From contig NZ_JAPEPZ010000004.1 of NCBI RefSeq assembly GCF_026339875.1, forward strand, positions 105,799 to 169,798: a DNA stretch of 64,000 nucleotides. Direction: 5' to 3'. The stretch comes from Streptomyces sp. NBC_01571 (lineage in GTDB: Bacteria > Actinomycetota > Actinomycetes > Streptomycetales > Streptomycetaceae). The translations under genes and the position numbers were made by a program. The notes below the pieces were generated by a model, which searched no databases, was not told where the DNA came from, and saw only the letters and a program-made list of their open reading frames with translations. Within the stretch, counting starts at the first letter, position 1. Every line of letters begins with the position of its first letter. Positions 1-8,008 of the stretch are shown here, piece after piece.

Positions 1-444
1 CTCGACGGGGTTGAGACCCATCCGCTGGAGGTTCTCCTGAATAGCGGCGATCCGGAGACTCGGCACGTCTCGGCGCACCAGGATCGGCACCTCGCTCAAG
101 CCGGCCTTCACAGCGGCGGCAAGGCGGCGGTGGCCGTGGTGAACGACGAAGAGGACGCCCTCGGCGACCTTCTCGTCGACGGCCTCCTTGTGCTGCGGAT
201 AGAACTCCACATAGACATCCGGGGGGATCACCGTCATCGCGGTGTTCATGCCGTCGGAGGTGAGCGAGTCCGCAAGCTCCTCGATCCTGTGCAGCTCCTT
301 GCGGCCATTCTCCGGGCTCGACATCAGCTGATCCGGTCGCACCGTCGGCAGCCCCTGCGGCACCAGCCGGACCTGCTGACTGGCCGCCCTACGCGCTGCC
401 CTCTCGGCAGCAAGGTCTCGGTTGAGGCCGGGTTTCTGAGGCAT
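1..444 (-). CDS. parB: ParB-type partition protein, 3' end cut by window edge
   Basis: The gene enters from the left edge, so only the first 148 residues are visible. The ATG at 444 opens a frame running without a stop to base 1. Residues about 28-148 match the ParB/Spo0J N-terminal domain: a VRPDQLMSSPENGRK segment, then HHGHRRLAAAVKAGLSEVPILV (the GxRRxxA ParB box, here GHRRLAAA), then IAAIQENLQRMGLNP (the ENxxRxxLxP element). ParB proteins bind centromere sites and work with a ParA ATPase to segregate DNA. No ParA is visible; it may lie left of the window. The fold call is strong. The plasmid partition role is inferred from context. A second, divergent ParB-like gene lies at 48842-50365. 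Confidence 0.85.
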   Translation of the reverse strand, partial: MPQKPGLNRDLAAERAARRAASQQVRLVPQGLPTVRPDQLMSSPENGRKELHRIEELADSLTSDGMNTAMTVIPPDVYVEFYPQHKEAVDEKVAEGVLFVVHHGHRRLAAAVKAGLSEVPILVRRDVPSLRIAAIQENLQRMGLNPVE

Positions 445-938
445 GGGCGTCTCCGTAGTGTGCTGAAACGTGTGCGAGGCCGGAGCCTATCGGCCGAGGT
501 GAAGTCTTCGCCGCACCCGTGCGTGATTGCGGCGCAATCACGCAGAGATGGAGCACAGCCAATAGCCGCTTTTGGGACTATGTGCTCGATAGACGTCTAT
601 CTGACCGCTGTTGACCCTACCGTCCCGCTGGCATGGGCAGGCTCCAGAGCGCCAGCGCACCCGATGGCTCCGCACCACAAAGTGCAGCTATGGGCAACGG
701 CGAGGCGAGCCCAAACCACGGCACGCGCACGCGAGAGGGGAGTGCGGCTTCGGCCGGGAGACCAGTCCCATCATCCGTCGGACTGCTGAACCCTCAGCGG
801 ACAGAAGAGCACCTGCACGCCCACGATCACTTTTCGTTGACGATCCGCCAGGATTCAGCTCCGCAGCATCTCTACCTGGGCCAGCCCGTGGCAGTGTGAG
901 ACCCGTTCAGTAGTGAGGCTTGAAAAGGGGAGTGGGAC
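445..938. other. Non-coding region between divergent parB and DUF2637 genes, with two palindromes
   Basis: No convincing gene; ORFs here are arginine-rich shadows. It should hold the promoters of both divergent genes. Two palindromes stand out. Arms GCGTGATTGC at 521-530 and GCAATCACGC at 534-543 are perfect, with a 3-base centre. GATAGACGTCTATC at 588-601 is a perfect 14-bp palindrome. Both lie 75-160 bp upstream of the parB start, so they are candidate centromere or autoregulatory operator sites. Neither resembles the chromosomal Streptomyces parS (GTTTCACGTGAAAC). Confidence 0.6.
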
Positions 939-2822
939 GTGGCTGCGGGGAACGATGCGATACCCCAGCTGACTCGAGCACACCGGATTCTCATCGGTGT
1001 GGTCGTCGCCGGTGCGCTCGTCATCGCGGGAATCGGCTTCGCGGGTTCGTACGCGGCCGTGCGCGAACTTGCCCTCAAGAAGGGCTTCGGGAACTTCGCG
1101 TACGTCTTCCCGATCGGCATCGACGCGGGCATCTGCGTCCTGCTGGCACTGGACCTCCTCCTCACCTGGATCAGGATCCCCTTCCCGCTGCTGCGCCAGA
1201 CGGCGTGGCTGCTGACGGTCGCCACGATCGCGTTCAACGGCGCCGCGGCCTGGCCGGACCCGCTGGGCGTCGGCATGCACGCCGTGATCCCGGTCCTGTT
1301 CGTGGTCTCCGTCGAGGCGGCCCGGCACGCGATCGGCCGGATCGCCGACATCACCGCCGACAAGCACATGGAGGGCGTCCGCCTCACCCGCTGGATGCTC
1401 TCCCCGCTCCCCACCTTCCTCCTGTGGCGCCGGATGAAGCTGTGGGAACTGCGCTCCTACGAACAGGTCATCAAGCTGGAGCAGGAACGGCTGGTCTACC
1501 AGGCCCGCCTGCGCTCCCGCTTCGGCCGCGCCTGGCGCCGCAAGGCCCCCGTGGAGTCCCTGATGCCGCTGCGCCTCGCACGCTACGGCGTCCCGCTCGC
1601 CGAAACCGCCCCCTCCGGCCTCGCCGCCGCGGGCATCGAAGAACCAGCCCAGATCACCGTCGAACAGGTCCCTGCTGCGACGCCGGCGGAACGGTCTGCC
1701 CTCGACACGGCGGCTGTCCCTGAACCAGGGACAGCCGCGCAGCCTGCGTCCGCGTCGGAGTCGGCTGGGGCCGAAGCCGTCACGATCCCGCGACCGCGGA
1801 GTGAGGCGCCGAGCGAGGAAGCCGCCGAACGGTTCGCCGTGGCCTATCAGGCGTTCCTCGCGCAGTTCCAGGCCGAACCGACCACTGCACAGTGGGCCCT
1901 GTGGCTCCGCGACCGCTACGGCATCTCCACTGGCACGGGCGAGCCGCTCTCCGAGGAGCAACTCCAACCCCTGCTCCAGGTTCTGCGAGTCCGCTACACG
2001 GATGCCGGCCCCGAGGCCACGGTTGAAGAGCCGGAGCCGGCAGACCAGTCGTGGGACGATTACTTCCGCAGCGCCTGGTACAGCTACCAGAAGCACCACG
2101 GTGTCTACCCTGATGCTGATGCCCTGGCGGCCTACCTCTACGAGCGAGACGCCATCACCGGTGACGGCGGGCGCCCCATCGCGGGCGCCGACCTGGCAGG
2201 CTTCGTCGCGAGCTTCGAGCAGCGTGAGCTCGATGGCCCGGAACTTCCTCCCGAGGATGCGGCCAGCACTGCCGTGGCGAACGGCAGCGAACTGGACCCT
2301 GCGGACACATCCTCGTCCGATCAGAAGGGCGGCCGAGACGAAGCCCCATCGACAGTCGCCGCGGCTGAGGGGACGAATCGCGGTCCGCGAGCGCAGGCCA
2401 CGCTCGACCAGGCTCCTGAAGCGGAGCTCGCGGGGGAGAAGGGCGGTCTGACGACCGTTGACCGCTACTACCTCGCGTGGGCTGGCTTCCTGGCGGAGCA
2501 TGGGCAGGAGCCCAAGGACCGCCAGCTCTCCGCCGTACTCGCTGAGCGACACGGAGTCCTCGGGCGAGGTGGCCAAGGCGTCAGTCCGAGCACACTGCGG
2601 CGATACATGCCAGGCTTCCGCGTCTACGCGGCCTGGTCCGCGCTGCGGGAAACCACTGCGACCCCCACTGCGCAAGACGTCGCGCGTGAGTGCGCAACTC
2701 GCGAGATCTCAGTGCGCAGGACACCTGTCACACCGGAAATGATCGAGCCGGACCTGTCAGATTTCGAGCGTCGCTGGCACGCCCTTGCGCAGCACGAACG
2801 TCAGGAAGCGGCTGCCAACTGA
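939..2822 (+). CDS. DUF2637 membrane protein with three C-terminal repeats
   Basis: 627 residues from a GTG at 939, preceded by AAAAGGGGAG. Residues about 14-130 hold four hydrophobic segments (roughly 17-36, 53-77, 89-106, 113-127) and match DUF2637, a membrane domain common on Streptomyces plasmids and mobile elements, where it often sits beside transfer or spread genes. A basic cytoplasmic stretch (about 160-210) follows. Then come three diverged copies of a module of about 55 residues, at about 299-352, 374-427 and 508-563, with pattern YxAW-xFL-xxHGxEP-A-xLAxYLxxRxGI-G-PLS-L. They look helical and may bind DNA. A role in plasmid spread or transfer control is inference. Confidence 0.75.
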   Translation: MAAGNDAIPQLTRAHRILIGVVVAGALVIAGIGFAGSYAAVRELALKKGFGNFAYVFPIGIDAGICVLLALDLLLTWIRIPFPLLRQTAWLLTVATIAFNGAAAWPDPLGVGMHAVIPVLFVVSVEAARHAIGRIADITADKHMEGVRLTRWMLSPLPTFLLWRRMKLWELRSYEQVIKLEQERLVYQARLRSRFGRAWRRKAPVESLMPLRLARYGVPLAETAPSGLAAAGIEEPAQITVEQVPAATPAERSALDTAAVPEPGTAAQPASASESAGAEAVTIPRPRSEAPSEEAAERFAVAYQAFLAQFQAEPTTAQWALWLRDRYGISTGTGEPLSEEQLQPLLQVLRVRYTDAGPEATVEEPEPADQSWDDYFRSAWYSYQKHHGVYPDADALAAYLYERDAITGDGGRPIAGADLAGFVASFEQRELDGPELPPEDAASTAVANGSELDPADTSSSDQKGGRDEAPSTVAAAEGTNRGPRAQATLDQAPEAELAGEKGGLTTVDRYYLAWAGFLAEHGQEPKDRQLSAVLAERHGVLGRGGQGVSPSTLRRYMPGFRVYAAWSALRETTATPTAQDVARECATREISVRRTPVTPEMIEPDLSDFERRWHALAQHERQEAAAN

Positions 2823-2962
2823 CACTCAACAATATCGTTTGAGTGCCTAAAGAGTTGCGCATTGTGGCCTTGAGCTGCAAGGACGTATCACCGGACGGGA
2901 TCCGTAGGCGCGGGTCCGCATTCCGCGGCGTGAGTTCCCTCCCTCCACGCGGCAGTTGCGCA
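2669..2962. repeat. Cluster of six TGCGCA sites
   Basis: TGCGCA occurs at 2669, 2691, 2713, 2786, 2856 and 2957. The first three are spaced exactly 22 bp apart inside the 3' end of the DUF2637 gene. The last two read AGTTGCGCA and GTTGCGCAGT, the reverse complement of the ACTGCGCAAC form found in the larger array at 27214-27444. Candidate binding sites for a shared protein. Confidence 0.5.
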
Positions 2963-3135
2963 GTCACGTAGGCGAGGTTGCAGGGAACCCGTGTGAATGG
3001 CAGGGCAGGCTTCTCGGAAGCCTGTGCATCCGTCGCCGGCGTGGCATTCAAGGGTGTACCCGGTGCTCAACCCGCTTCGAGCGAGTGCCGCCCACGGAGC
3101 GTTCTGCTGCGGCATCACCGGCCCGCTGACACCTG
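2823..3135. terminator. Convergent intergenic region with terminator hairpin
   Basis: Lies between the stops of two converging genes. CAGGCTTC (3006-3013), loop TCG, GAAGCCTG (3017-3024) is a perfect 8-bp hairpin and could end transcription from either side. The region also holds TGCGCA sites at 2856 and 2957, described under repeats. No gene seen. Confidence 0.5.
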
Positions 3136-6100
3136 CTACACGACGGCGGAGAGTTCGGCGGGGGAGGCGAGCAGAGAGTGGATGAGGTGCTGAGTCTCGT
3201 CTTCCTGGGACGCGTCGATGGACCGGTTGACCTGTTGCAGTCTTGAGATGGCGGTGTGCAGTCCGGACCGGTTACCGCTGGCGTGTTCGATCCTGAACCA
3301 GTCGCGGTAGAGCAGTTCCGCGCTGCCGTCGACTTCCAGGCCGACTGCTACGGCTTGCCGGGCTGCTGCAAGGTCGCGCCCGGGTCCTTCGAGCATGCGC
3401 CACTGGGCGACGCTGTGCGCGACGTCGATGATGCGGGTGACCATCTCCTGGGCGTAGGGCTCGGCCCAGGGGAGGGGCTGGGCGCCGAAGGGCCTGCCGC
3501 GGACCATGCCGAGGGCGTCCTCCAGCCGCGCGACTGCACTCGGGCCGTCTCGTAGAGCTTGTTCGGCGAGGTCTTTGAATCCGTCCCAGTCGCAGAGGAC
3601 GTTGGGGCTGATGGCGTAGGGGTCTTCGATGGCTGACCGACGGGGGATGTAGGGATTGCCGTCGGGGTCGTCGCCGAGTGCGCGGCGAAGGTCTCCCATG
3701 CGTGTGTTCAGCGTGCGTCTGGTCCACGGCGTGAGCGGGTCCATGTCCGTGCAGAGCGTGTCCGCACCACGTCCCGGCTTGAAGTGCAGCAGGGCGGCGA
3801 GTTGTGATTCCCGCGGCCCGTGGCTGCTGCCGGCGCCGCTGCTGATCTGCACGGGTCCCAGCACGCTGAGGAAGGGTCCTGGCTGCCGGTGTCCGGCGGG
3901 CCGTCCCGCAGCGTCCGCCCGTGTGGGGAGGCGCGTTGAAGCGGGCGCGGGCTCCGGAGGGGCAGGCGCGGATTGATCTGGCGGCTGTTGTGCGGTGGTG
4001 GTCTTGGCCGTTGCGGAAAGAAGCGCAGGGAACACATCGAGGTCCGCAGGACCGGAGCCGGTGGTGCTTGACGGCTCGGGCAGCACGGCCGCGACGGGCG
4101 GTCGGATCCGCGACGACGACGACGCCTTCGCCTTCGCAGGTGGGTCGGCCGGTTCTGTGGGCACGTTCTGCCAGCCCCCTTCGGCAGGGTGGGGTGGCTG
4201 GCTGGAGATTTCCAGGTCGGTGATGATCTGCTGGTAAGCGGCATCGTCGATGTGCTGCAGGACGACGGTGATGTCGGTGCCGTCGAGGGGCTGGGCGGTG
4301 GTGGCGGCCGCGTCGAGGATTGGGGCCTGTGCGAAGTGCCGTGCGGCATGGTCGGCAGGTGCGATCAGCAGGGCGGGCAGCTCGCCGGCCTTGTCGAGCA
4401 TTTCGGCGAGTTGCCATGCGGTGTCGGCGTCGAGCGAGGTGGCGCAGACCAGAAGGTAGGGCTGGTCGGTGTCGTCTGGGAGCTGAACGGAGGCGAGGAG
4501 CCAGTCGGCCAAGTCGCGCAGGGCGTGTGCCGGCTGTCGTTTGTGCCCAATGCGCATGGTGGGCAGCAGATGGGTCAGTTCTTCGACGAAGCCGACGGTG
4601 ACGATCTCCAGCCGGTCCGCCCACGCGCTCATCGCCAGCTCCAGGACGAGCGCCCGGCACACCTGTCGGATGTCATCCTCGGTCCCGTCCAGGAGGACGG
4701 CTCGGACCGCGGCCAGGTTGAGGAGGATCACGTCGCCGGTCGCCTCGTCGGCGCCGATGGTGACGAACGCCGGATACGGCGGGGTGACGTCGAGCGCCTG
4801 CTCGGTGGTGAGGAGCTCTGCATCGTCAGGGAGTACCCACCAGCCCTCTGCAGCCGCTGTGAACGGGAGCATCGGCCCGGCGTCCTCGTCGACGGGCTGC
4901 ACAGACAACGTATTGGGACCCAGCCGGGCCGCCCGTAGCTCCGGCAGCGGCTGCTCGGTTCTGTCTGCATGGTCGGCGAGGGTCCGCAGGGCCCGGTCGA
5001 AGCGAGGAGCGGCCGGGGGCTCGGCCAACTGAGCCAGCTGCGCCGCGGCCGGTGACGGGGCTTCCGCTATCGCGATCGTCTCGCCCACCTTGCGGCGCCG
5101 GCGCTGCAGCAGACGGCGCGTGCCCAGGGCGCCGGTGACGGCTGCGGCAAGCAGCGCAAACGCGCCCAGAGTCGTCCGCAGCTCGCCAGTGCGACTGGAA
5201 GAGTCCGCCGGCGGCACCGTAGCCGGGCGTGAACCGTCGTCCGGCTGCGCCGTGCCGGACGGGGTCGCAGACGGATCGGCGTCCCGCGTCGTTCGTTCGG
5301 AGTGCTCCGTGACTGGCGGGGTTCCTGGCGTTGCGACGCTGCCCGCTGGCCCGTCGGCCTTCGGTGTGGCCGGAGAGCTGGAGTGTTCCCGGACCGGTGG
5401 TGCGGGTTCCTCGTGGTCCGGTTCGTTGTTCTGTCGGCTTTGGCCCGTGGCTGCGCCGGAGTGGGCGGGCTGTGTGGCGTGGGGCAGCGTGACGGTCTGC
5501 CCGGGGTAGATCAGGTCCGGGTCGGTGATCCGGGGCAGGCCGTCCGGCTGCGATCGCCCCTCGCTCGCTGCGTACAGGTCCGGCCAGCGGTCGGCGTCGC
5601 CGAGCTGACGCTGGGCTATCCGGGACAGGCTGTCGCCGGAGTGCACCGTGTATGTGCCGTAGTGGTGGCTGTCGTCCACGCCCGTGTCCTTCTGTGCCGT
5701 GTCCGGCGCCGCCGGCTGGGTGTAGGCGGCAGGCTCGATCGTCTGCTGCCGTGCTGCAGCGGGGGAGTGGGCCGCCGGGATGTGCAGGGTGGTGCCCTCG
5801 GGCAGCAGTGACTGGGTGGCGGGCACGTCCGGGTTGATGGTGCGCAGTTCCGGGTAGCGGGCGCCGTCGCCGAAGAGCTGCTCCGCGAGCTCCCACCACG
5901 TCGTTCCGCCTGCTCCTACCGTGTACTCGGCAGTCTCCGGTGCACTGGTTGTGGCCGTCATCGCGGCTGCGGCACCGGTCCGGTGATGGCCGGCTGACGG
6001 GCTGTCGGAGTTGAGGTCCGCGGCTTTCGTGGGGGCGTGGGGAGCGGTGGCCGCCGGGCCGGCGGTGAGGTCGGCCGCGCTGGCGGCTGCGGCCGGTGCG

Positions 6101-6465
6101 GCGAGGAGCAGGCCGGTGATCAGGTATCCGGCGAGCCGCTGTCCGGTGGCCATCCCGGGCAGGCGAGGTGTGGTGCGCCGGGCCAGGACGGAGACGGCCT
6201 CGATGAGGACGGGAATGGTCAGCCACAGCCAGGCCGCCCACGCGGCCAGTGTCATCGTCGCCACCAGGCTCGTGCCGCTGTCGTCCTGCGACAGCAGGGC
6301 TTCCCGGACGTCGGCGAGGGTCGGCAGGTGCGCGGGCACGGTGCCGAGCCAGAGCAGCACAGACGGCACGCCCACCACGAGTGCGGCCAGCGCGACGAGG
6401 CTCAGCACGATATGTATGGTGGCCCGCAGCCTGCCGCGCGGGCGTGCGGTGGGGTAGTGGGGCAT
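3136..6465 (-). CDS. LysM-BTAD membrane protein of the Tad locus
   Basis: 1109 residues, last gene of the pilus operon; its ATG lies 3 nt after the previous stop. Hydrophobic segments at about 19-41, 69-93 and 111-130 precede two LysM modules: about 181-230 (YTVGAGGTTWWELAEQLFG) and 272-328 (YTVHSGDSLSRIAQRQLGD, ending IYPGQTVTLP). LysM binds peptidoglycan. A Pro/Ser/Thr linker, another membrane segment (about 432-450) and a basic RRRRK stop-transfer follow. The C-terminal 120 residues resemble the bacterial transcriptional activator domain (BTAD) seen in SARP regulators, including AVARLEDALGMVRGRPF. Proteins of this architecture recur next to actinobacterial Tad genes. A wall-anchored assembly or signalling protein is the likeliest role; the function is not established. 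Confidence 0.75.
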   Translation of the reverse strand: MPHYPTARPRGRLRATIHIVLSLVALAALVVGVPSVLLWLGTVPAHLPTLADVREALLSQDDSGTSLVATMTLAAWAAWLWLTIPVLIEAVSVLARRTTPRLPGMATGQRLAGYLITGLLLAAPAAAASAADLTAGPAATAPHAPTKAADLNSDSPSAGHHRTGAAAAMTATTSAPETAEYTVGAGGTTWWELAEQLFGDGARYPELRTINPDVPATQSLLPEGTTLHIPAAHSPAAARQQTIEPAAYTQPAAPDTAQKDTGVDDSHHYGTYTVHSGDSLSRIAQRQLGDADRWPDLYAASEGRSQPDGLPRITDPDLIYPGQTVTLPHATQPAHSGAATGQSRQNNEPDHEEPAPPVREHSSSPATPKADGPAGSVATPGTPPVTEHSERTTRDADPSATPSGTAQPDDGSRPATVPPADSSSRTGELRTTLGAFALLAAAVTGALGTRRLLQRRRRKVGETIAIAEAPSPAAAQLAQLAEPPAAPRFDRALRTLADHADRTEQPLPELRAARLGPNTLSVQPVDEDAGPMLPFTAAAEGWWVLPDDAELLTTEQALDVTPPYPAFVTIGADEATGDVILLNLAAVRAVLLDGTEDDIRQVCRALVLELAMSAWADRLEIVTVGFVEELTHLLPTMRIGHKRQPAHALRDLADWLLASVQLPDDTDQPYLLVCATSLDADTAWQLAEMLDKAGELPALLIAPADHAARHFAQAPILDAAATTAQPLDGTDITVVLQHIDDAAYQQIITDLEISSQPPHPAEGGWQNVPTEPADPPAKAKASSSSRIRPPVAAVLPEPSSTTGSGPADLDVFPALLSATAKTTTAQQPPDQSAPAPPEPAPASTRLPTRADAAGRPAGHRQPGPFLSVLGPVQISSGAGSSHGPRESQLAALLHFKPGRGADTLCTDMDPLTPWTRRTLNTRMGDLRRALGDDPDGNPYIPRRSAIEDPYAISPNVLCDWDGFKDLAEQALRDGPSAVARLEDALGMVRGRPFGAQPLPWAEPYAQEMVTRIIDVAHSVAQWRMLEGPGRDLAAARQAVAVGLEVDGSAELLYRDWFRIEHASGNRSGLHTAISRLQQVNRSIDASQEDETQHLIHSLLASPAELSAVV

Positions 6466-6468
6466 GAG

Positions 6469-6912
6469 TCAGCCTCCGGCCTGGTGGACCAGTGTCGCGG
6501 TGCCTTCTCCCGTGACGGGCATCGAGCTGACGCCGATCAGGGACGCGAAGTACGGGTGGTAGGTGTCGTGCACGGTGACTGTCAGGCTCTGCCCGTCATC
6601 GCCCACGGTGACGTCGCCGTCCAGGCCTTGCTGGGTGAGGAAGGTGCGGGCGGCCTGGGCTGCGGCATCGGGGTCGAGGCGTAGGGCCTGGCCGGTGATG
6701 GCCTGGGCCGGGTCGAGCTGCTGCGCGCCAGCCCGGGCGGCTTCCTGGGCGATGTAGTCGGCGTCGGACTGGGCGTCCAGGGCGAGGCCGCCGTCGATGA
6801 CGAGCCCGATGAACAGGAAGGCGATGAGGACGACGCCGGCGTAGAACAGCTCCATCCCCCCGCGGTCGCGGCCGGTCGGCGTCAGACAGCACCCTGTGCG
6901 CGGGCGACTCAT
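6469..6912 (-). CDS. TadG-like pilus-associated protein
   Basis: 147 residues. I place the start at the ATG at 6912, which has AAGGGGG upstream and overlaps the previous stop as ATGA; an in-frame ATG further upstream at 6933 lacks such a site. A short basic N-terminus, RDRGGMELFYAGVVLIAFLFIGLVIDGG, gives one membrane segment with the glycine-hydrophobic arrangement of Tad pseudopilins. An alanine-rich helix then leads into a periplasm-side domain (VTVGDDGQSLTVTVHDTYHP). It is a minor pilin-like component of the Flp pilus; the exact subtype (TadE, F or G) is uncertain. Confidence 0.7.
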   Translation of the reverse strand: MSRPRTGCCLTPTGRDRGGMELFYAGVVLIAFLFIGLVIDGGLALDAQSDADYIAQEAARAGAQQLDPAQAITGQALRLDPDAAAQAARTFLTQQGLDGDVTVGDDGQSLTVTVHDTYHPYFASLIGVSSMPVTGEGTATLVHQAGG

Positions 6913-7355
6913 GAGGCCCCCTTGCTGGACCATATGTCAGCAACGGACGACTTCGTGCTGCTGAGCCTCTTCGACCCGCTTATGCCAGGAAGCAGAAGAT
7001 CACTGAGCGGTGCGGAGCATGCGACGGTGACCGTGACCCGCGCTGCCTGCCCGACCGGCGCAGCGAGTTCACCGGCGTCGACGGTGACGGCGATGTCGGC
7101 GCAGTGCACTCCGGAGCTGTCGAGGCTGGCCCGGGCAGCTTGGAGCGCGTCGGCCTGCCCGGTCGCCGGGTCGGCGGCGACTGATGCGGTACGGGCGGCA
7201 TCACGGGCGGCCGCATCGGCAGCGCCTTCGGCAAGGCCAATGCGTCCGCAGGCAATGAGTAGGCCGAACAGGGCTAGCCCGCACGGCCAGAAGATAGCGG
7301 TGCTCAAGGCAACGGATCCCCGGTCGTGCGACCGGCGCGGCAGTCTCCGTTTCAT
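6909..7355 (-). CDS. TadE-like pseudopilin
   Basis: 148 residues. The N-terminal segment DRGSVALSTAIFWPCGLALFGLLIACG is typical of TadE-family membrane pseudopilins, and a helix rich in A, R and D follows (GAADAAARDAARTASVA). The start codon overlaps the upstream stop as ATGA, and its own stop overlaps the next start the same way, so three pseudopilin genes are translationally coupled. TadE proteins are thought to be cut by a prepilin peptidase and to help build Flp pili; no such peptidase is visible here. Confidence 0.75.
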   Translation of the reverse strand: MKRRLPRRSHDRGSVALSTAIFWPCGLALFGLLIACGRIGLAEGAADAAARDAARTASVAADPATGQADALQAARASLDSSGVHCADIAVTVDAGELAAPVGQAARVTVTVACSAPLSDLLLPGISGSKRLSSTKSSVADIWSSKGAS

Positions 7356-7756
7356 GGGCGGAACTTCTCGACAGGGGCGCGCACGCTCTGGCTGACGTGC
7401 CCGCCCCAGCCCGGCACCAGGTTGATCACCGTTCCTTGCACGCGGACCTGCACGCTATTCCCGTCGTCGGCGACCTGGACGTCGGTGTCGGAGAGGGAAC
7501 CGCCCATGCGTGCCAGGTAGGTGCGGGCCGCGGCGGAGCCTGCTCCGTCCGCGGAGTCGTAGGCGCGCTGAGCGTCGACAGCCTGCTGGGCAGCATGGTG
7601 GGCGACGGAGCGACCGTGGAAGTAGAGGCCGCCCTGGACGATGCCGAACAGCAGCAGGAACGCGAGCGGCACCGTCATGGAGAAGTCCAGCGCGGTGGCG
7701 CCGCGGTCCTGGCGCCACCATCGTCCGGGCGGGCGAAGACGCGGGAGCCGACTCAC
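7352..7756 (-). CDS. TadE-like pseudopilin
   Basis: 134 residues from a GTG one base past the Flp stop. The sequence QDRGATALDFSMTVPLAFLLLFGIVQGGLYFHG has the G-xxxx-(E/D)-(F/Y) cleavage pattern of TadE/TadF, with an acidic residue at +5 after the glycine (GATALD). The rest is an alanine-rich helix and a short beta-rich domain. Its position, directly after the Flp pilin gene, supports a minor pilin role. Confidence 0.78.
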   Translation of the reverse strand: MSRLPRLRPPGRWWRQDRGATALDFSMTVPLAFLLLFGIVQGGLYFHGRSVAHHAAQQAVDAQRAYDSADGAGSAAARTYLARMGGSLSDTDVQVADDGNSVQVRVQGTVINLVPGWGGHVSQSVRAPVEKFRP

Positions 7757-7757
7757 C

Positions 7758-7967
7758 TCAGAACCCGATGATCTGGAGGGCCTTCTCGCCGACGGTGGTG
7801 TTGGCGGCCGCGGCGACCACGCCTACCAGCGTCCCTCCGGCCACCATGATCAAAGCCCACTCCATCGCGGACGCGCCACGGTCGCTGGGTTGTGAGGTCA
7901 CCAGCGCGCGGTAGCGGGCCAGGGCTTCCCGGGCGCGGGCGAGTTGGTAGCGGACAAGGCTCGTCAT
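7758..7967 (-). CDS. flp: Flp-type pilin
   Basis: 69 residues with AGGAGATC before the ATG. A basic leader of about 34 residues is followed by RGASAMEWALIMVAGGTLVGVVAAAANTTV, the class IVb prepilin signature. Cleavage is expected after glycine, with glutamate at +5; tryptophan replaces the usual tyrosine at +6. The mature peptide would be short and almost entirely hydrophobic, as in Flp pilins. It is the likely major subunit of the pilus built by the surrounding genes. Confidence 0.85.
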   Translation of the reverse strand: MTSLVRYQLARAREALARYRALVTSQPSDRGASAMEWALIMVAGGTLVGVVAAAANTTVGEKALQIIGF

Positions 7968-8008
7968 GATCTCCTCCTGAGATGCCGGCCCGGATGCCGG
8001 CGGGCCGT

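Noticed and set aside
445..938. Canonical Streptomyces parS near parB
   Set aside because: GTTTCACGTGAAAC was not seen; the palindromes differ.
855..2675. 606-residue minus frame opposite the DUF2637 gene
   Set aside because: Shadow; the plus strand has membrane helices, repeats and a ribosome site.
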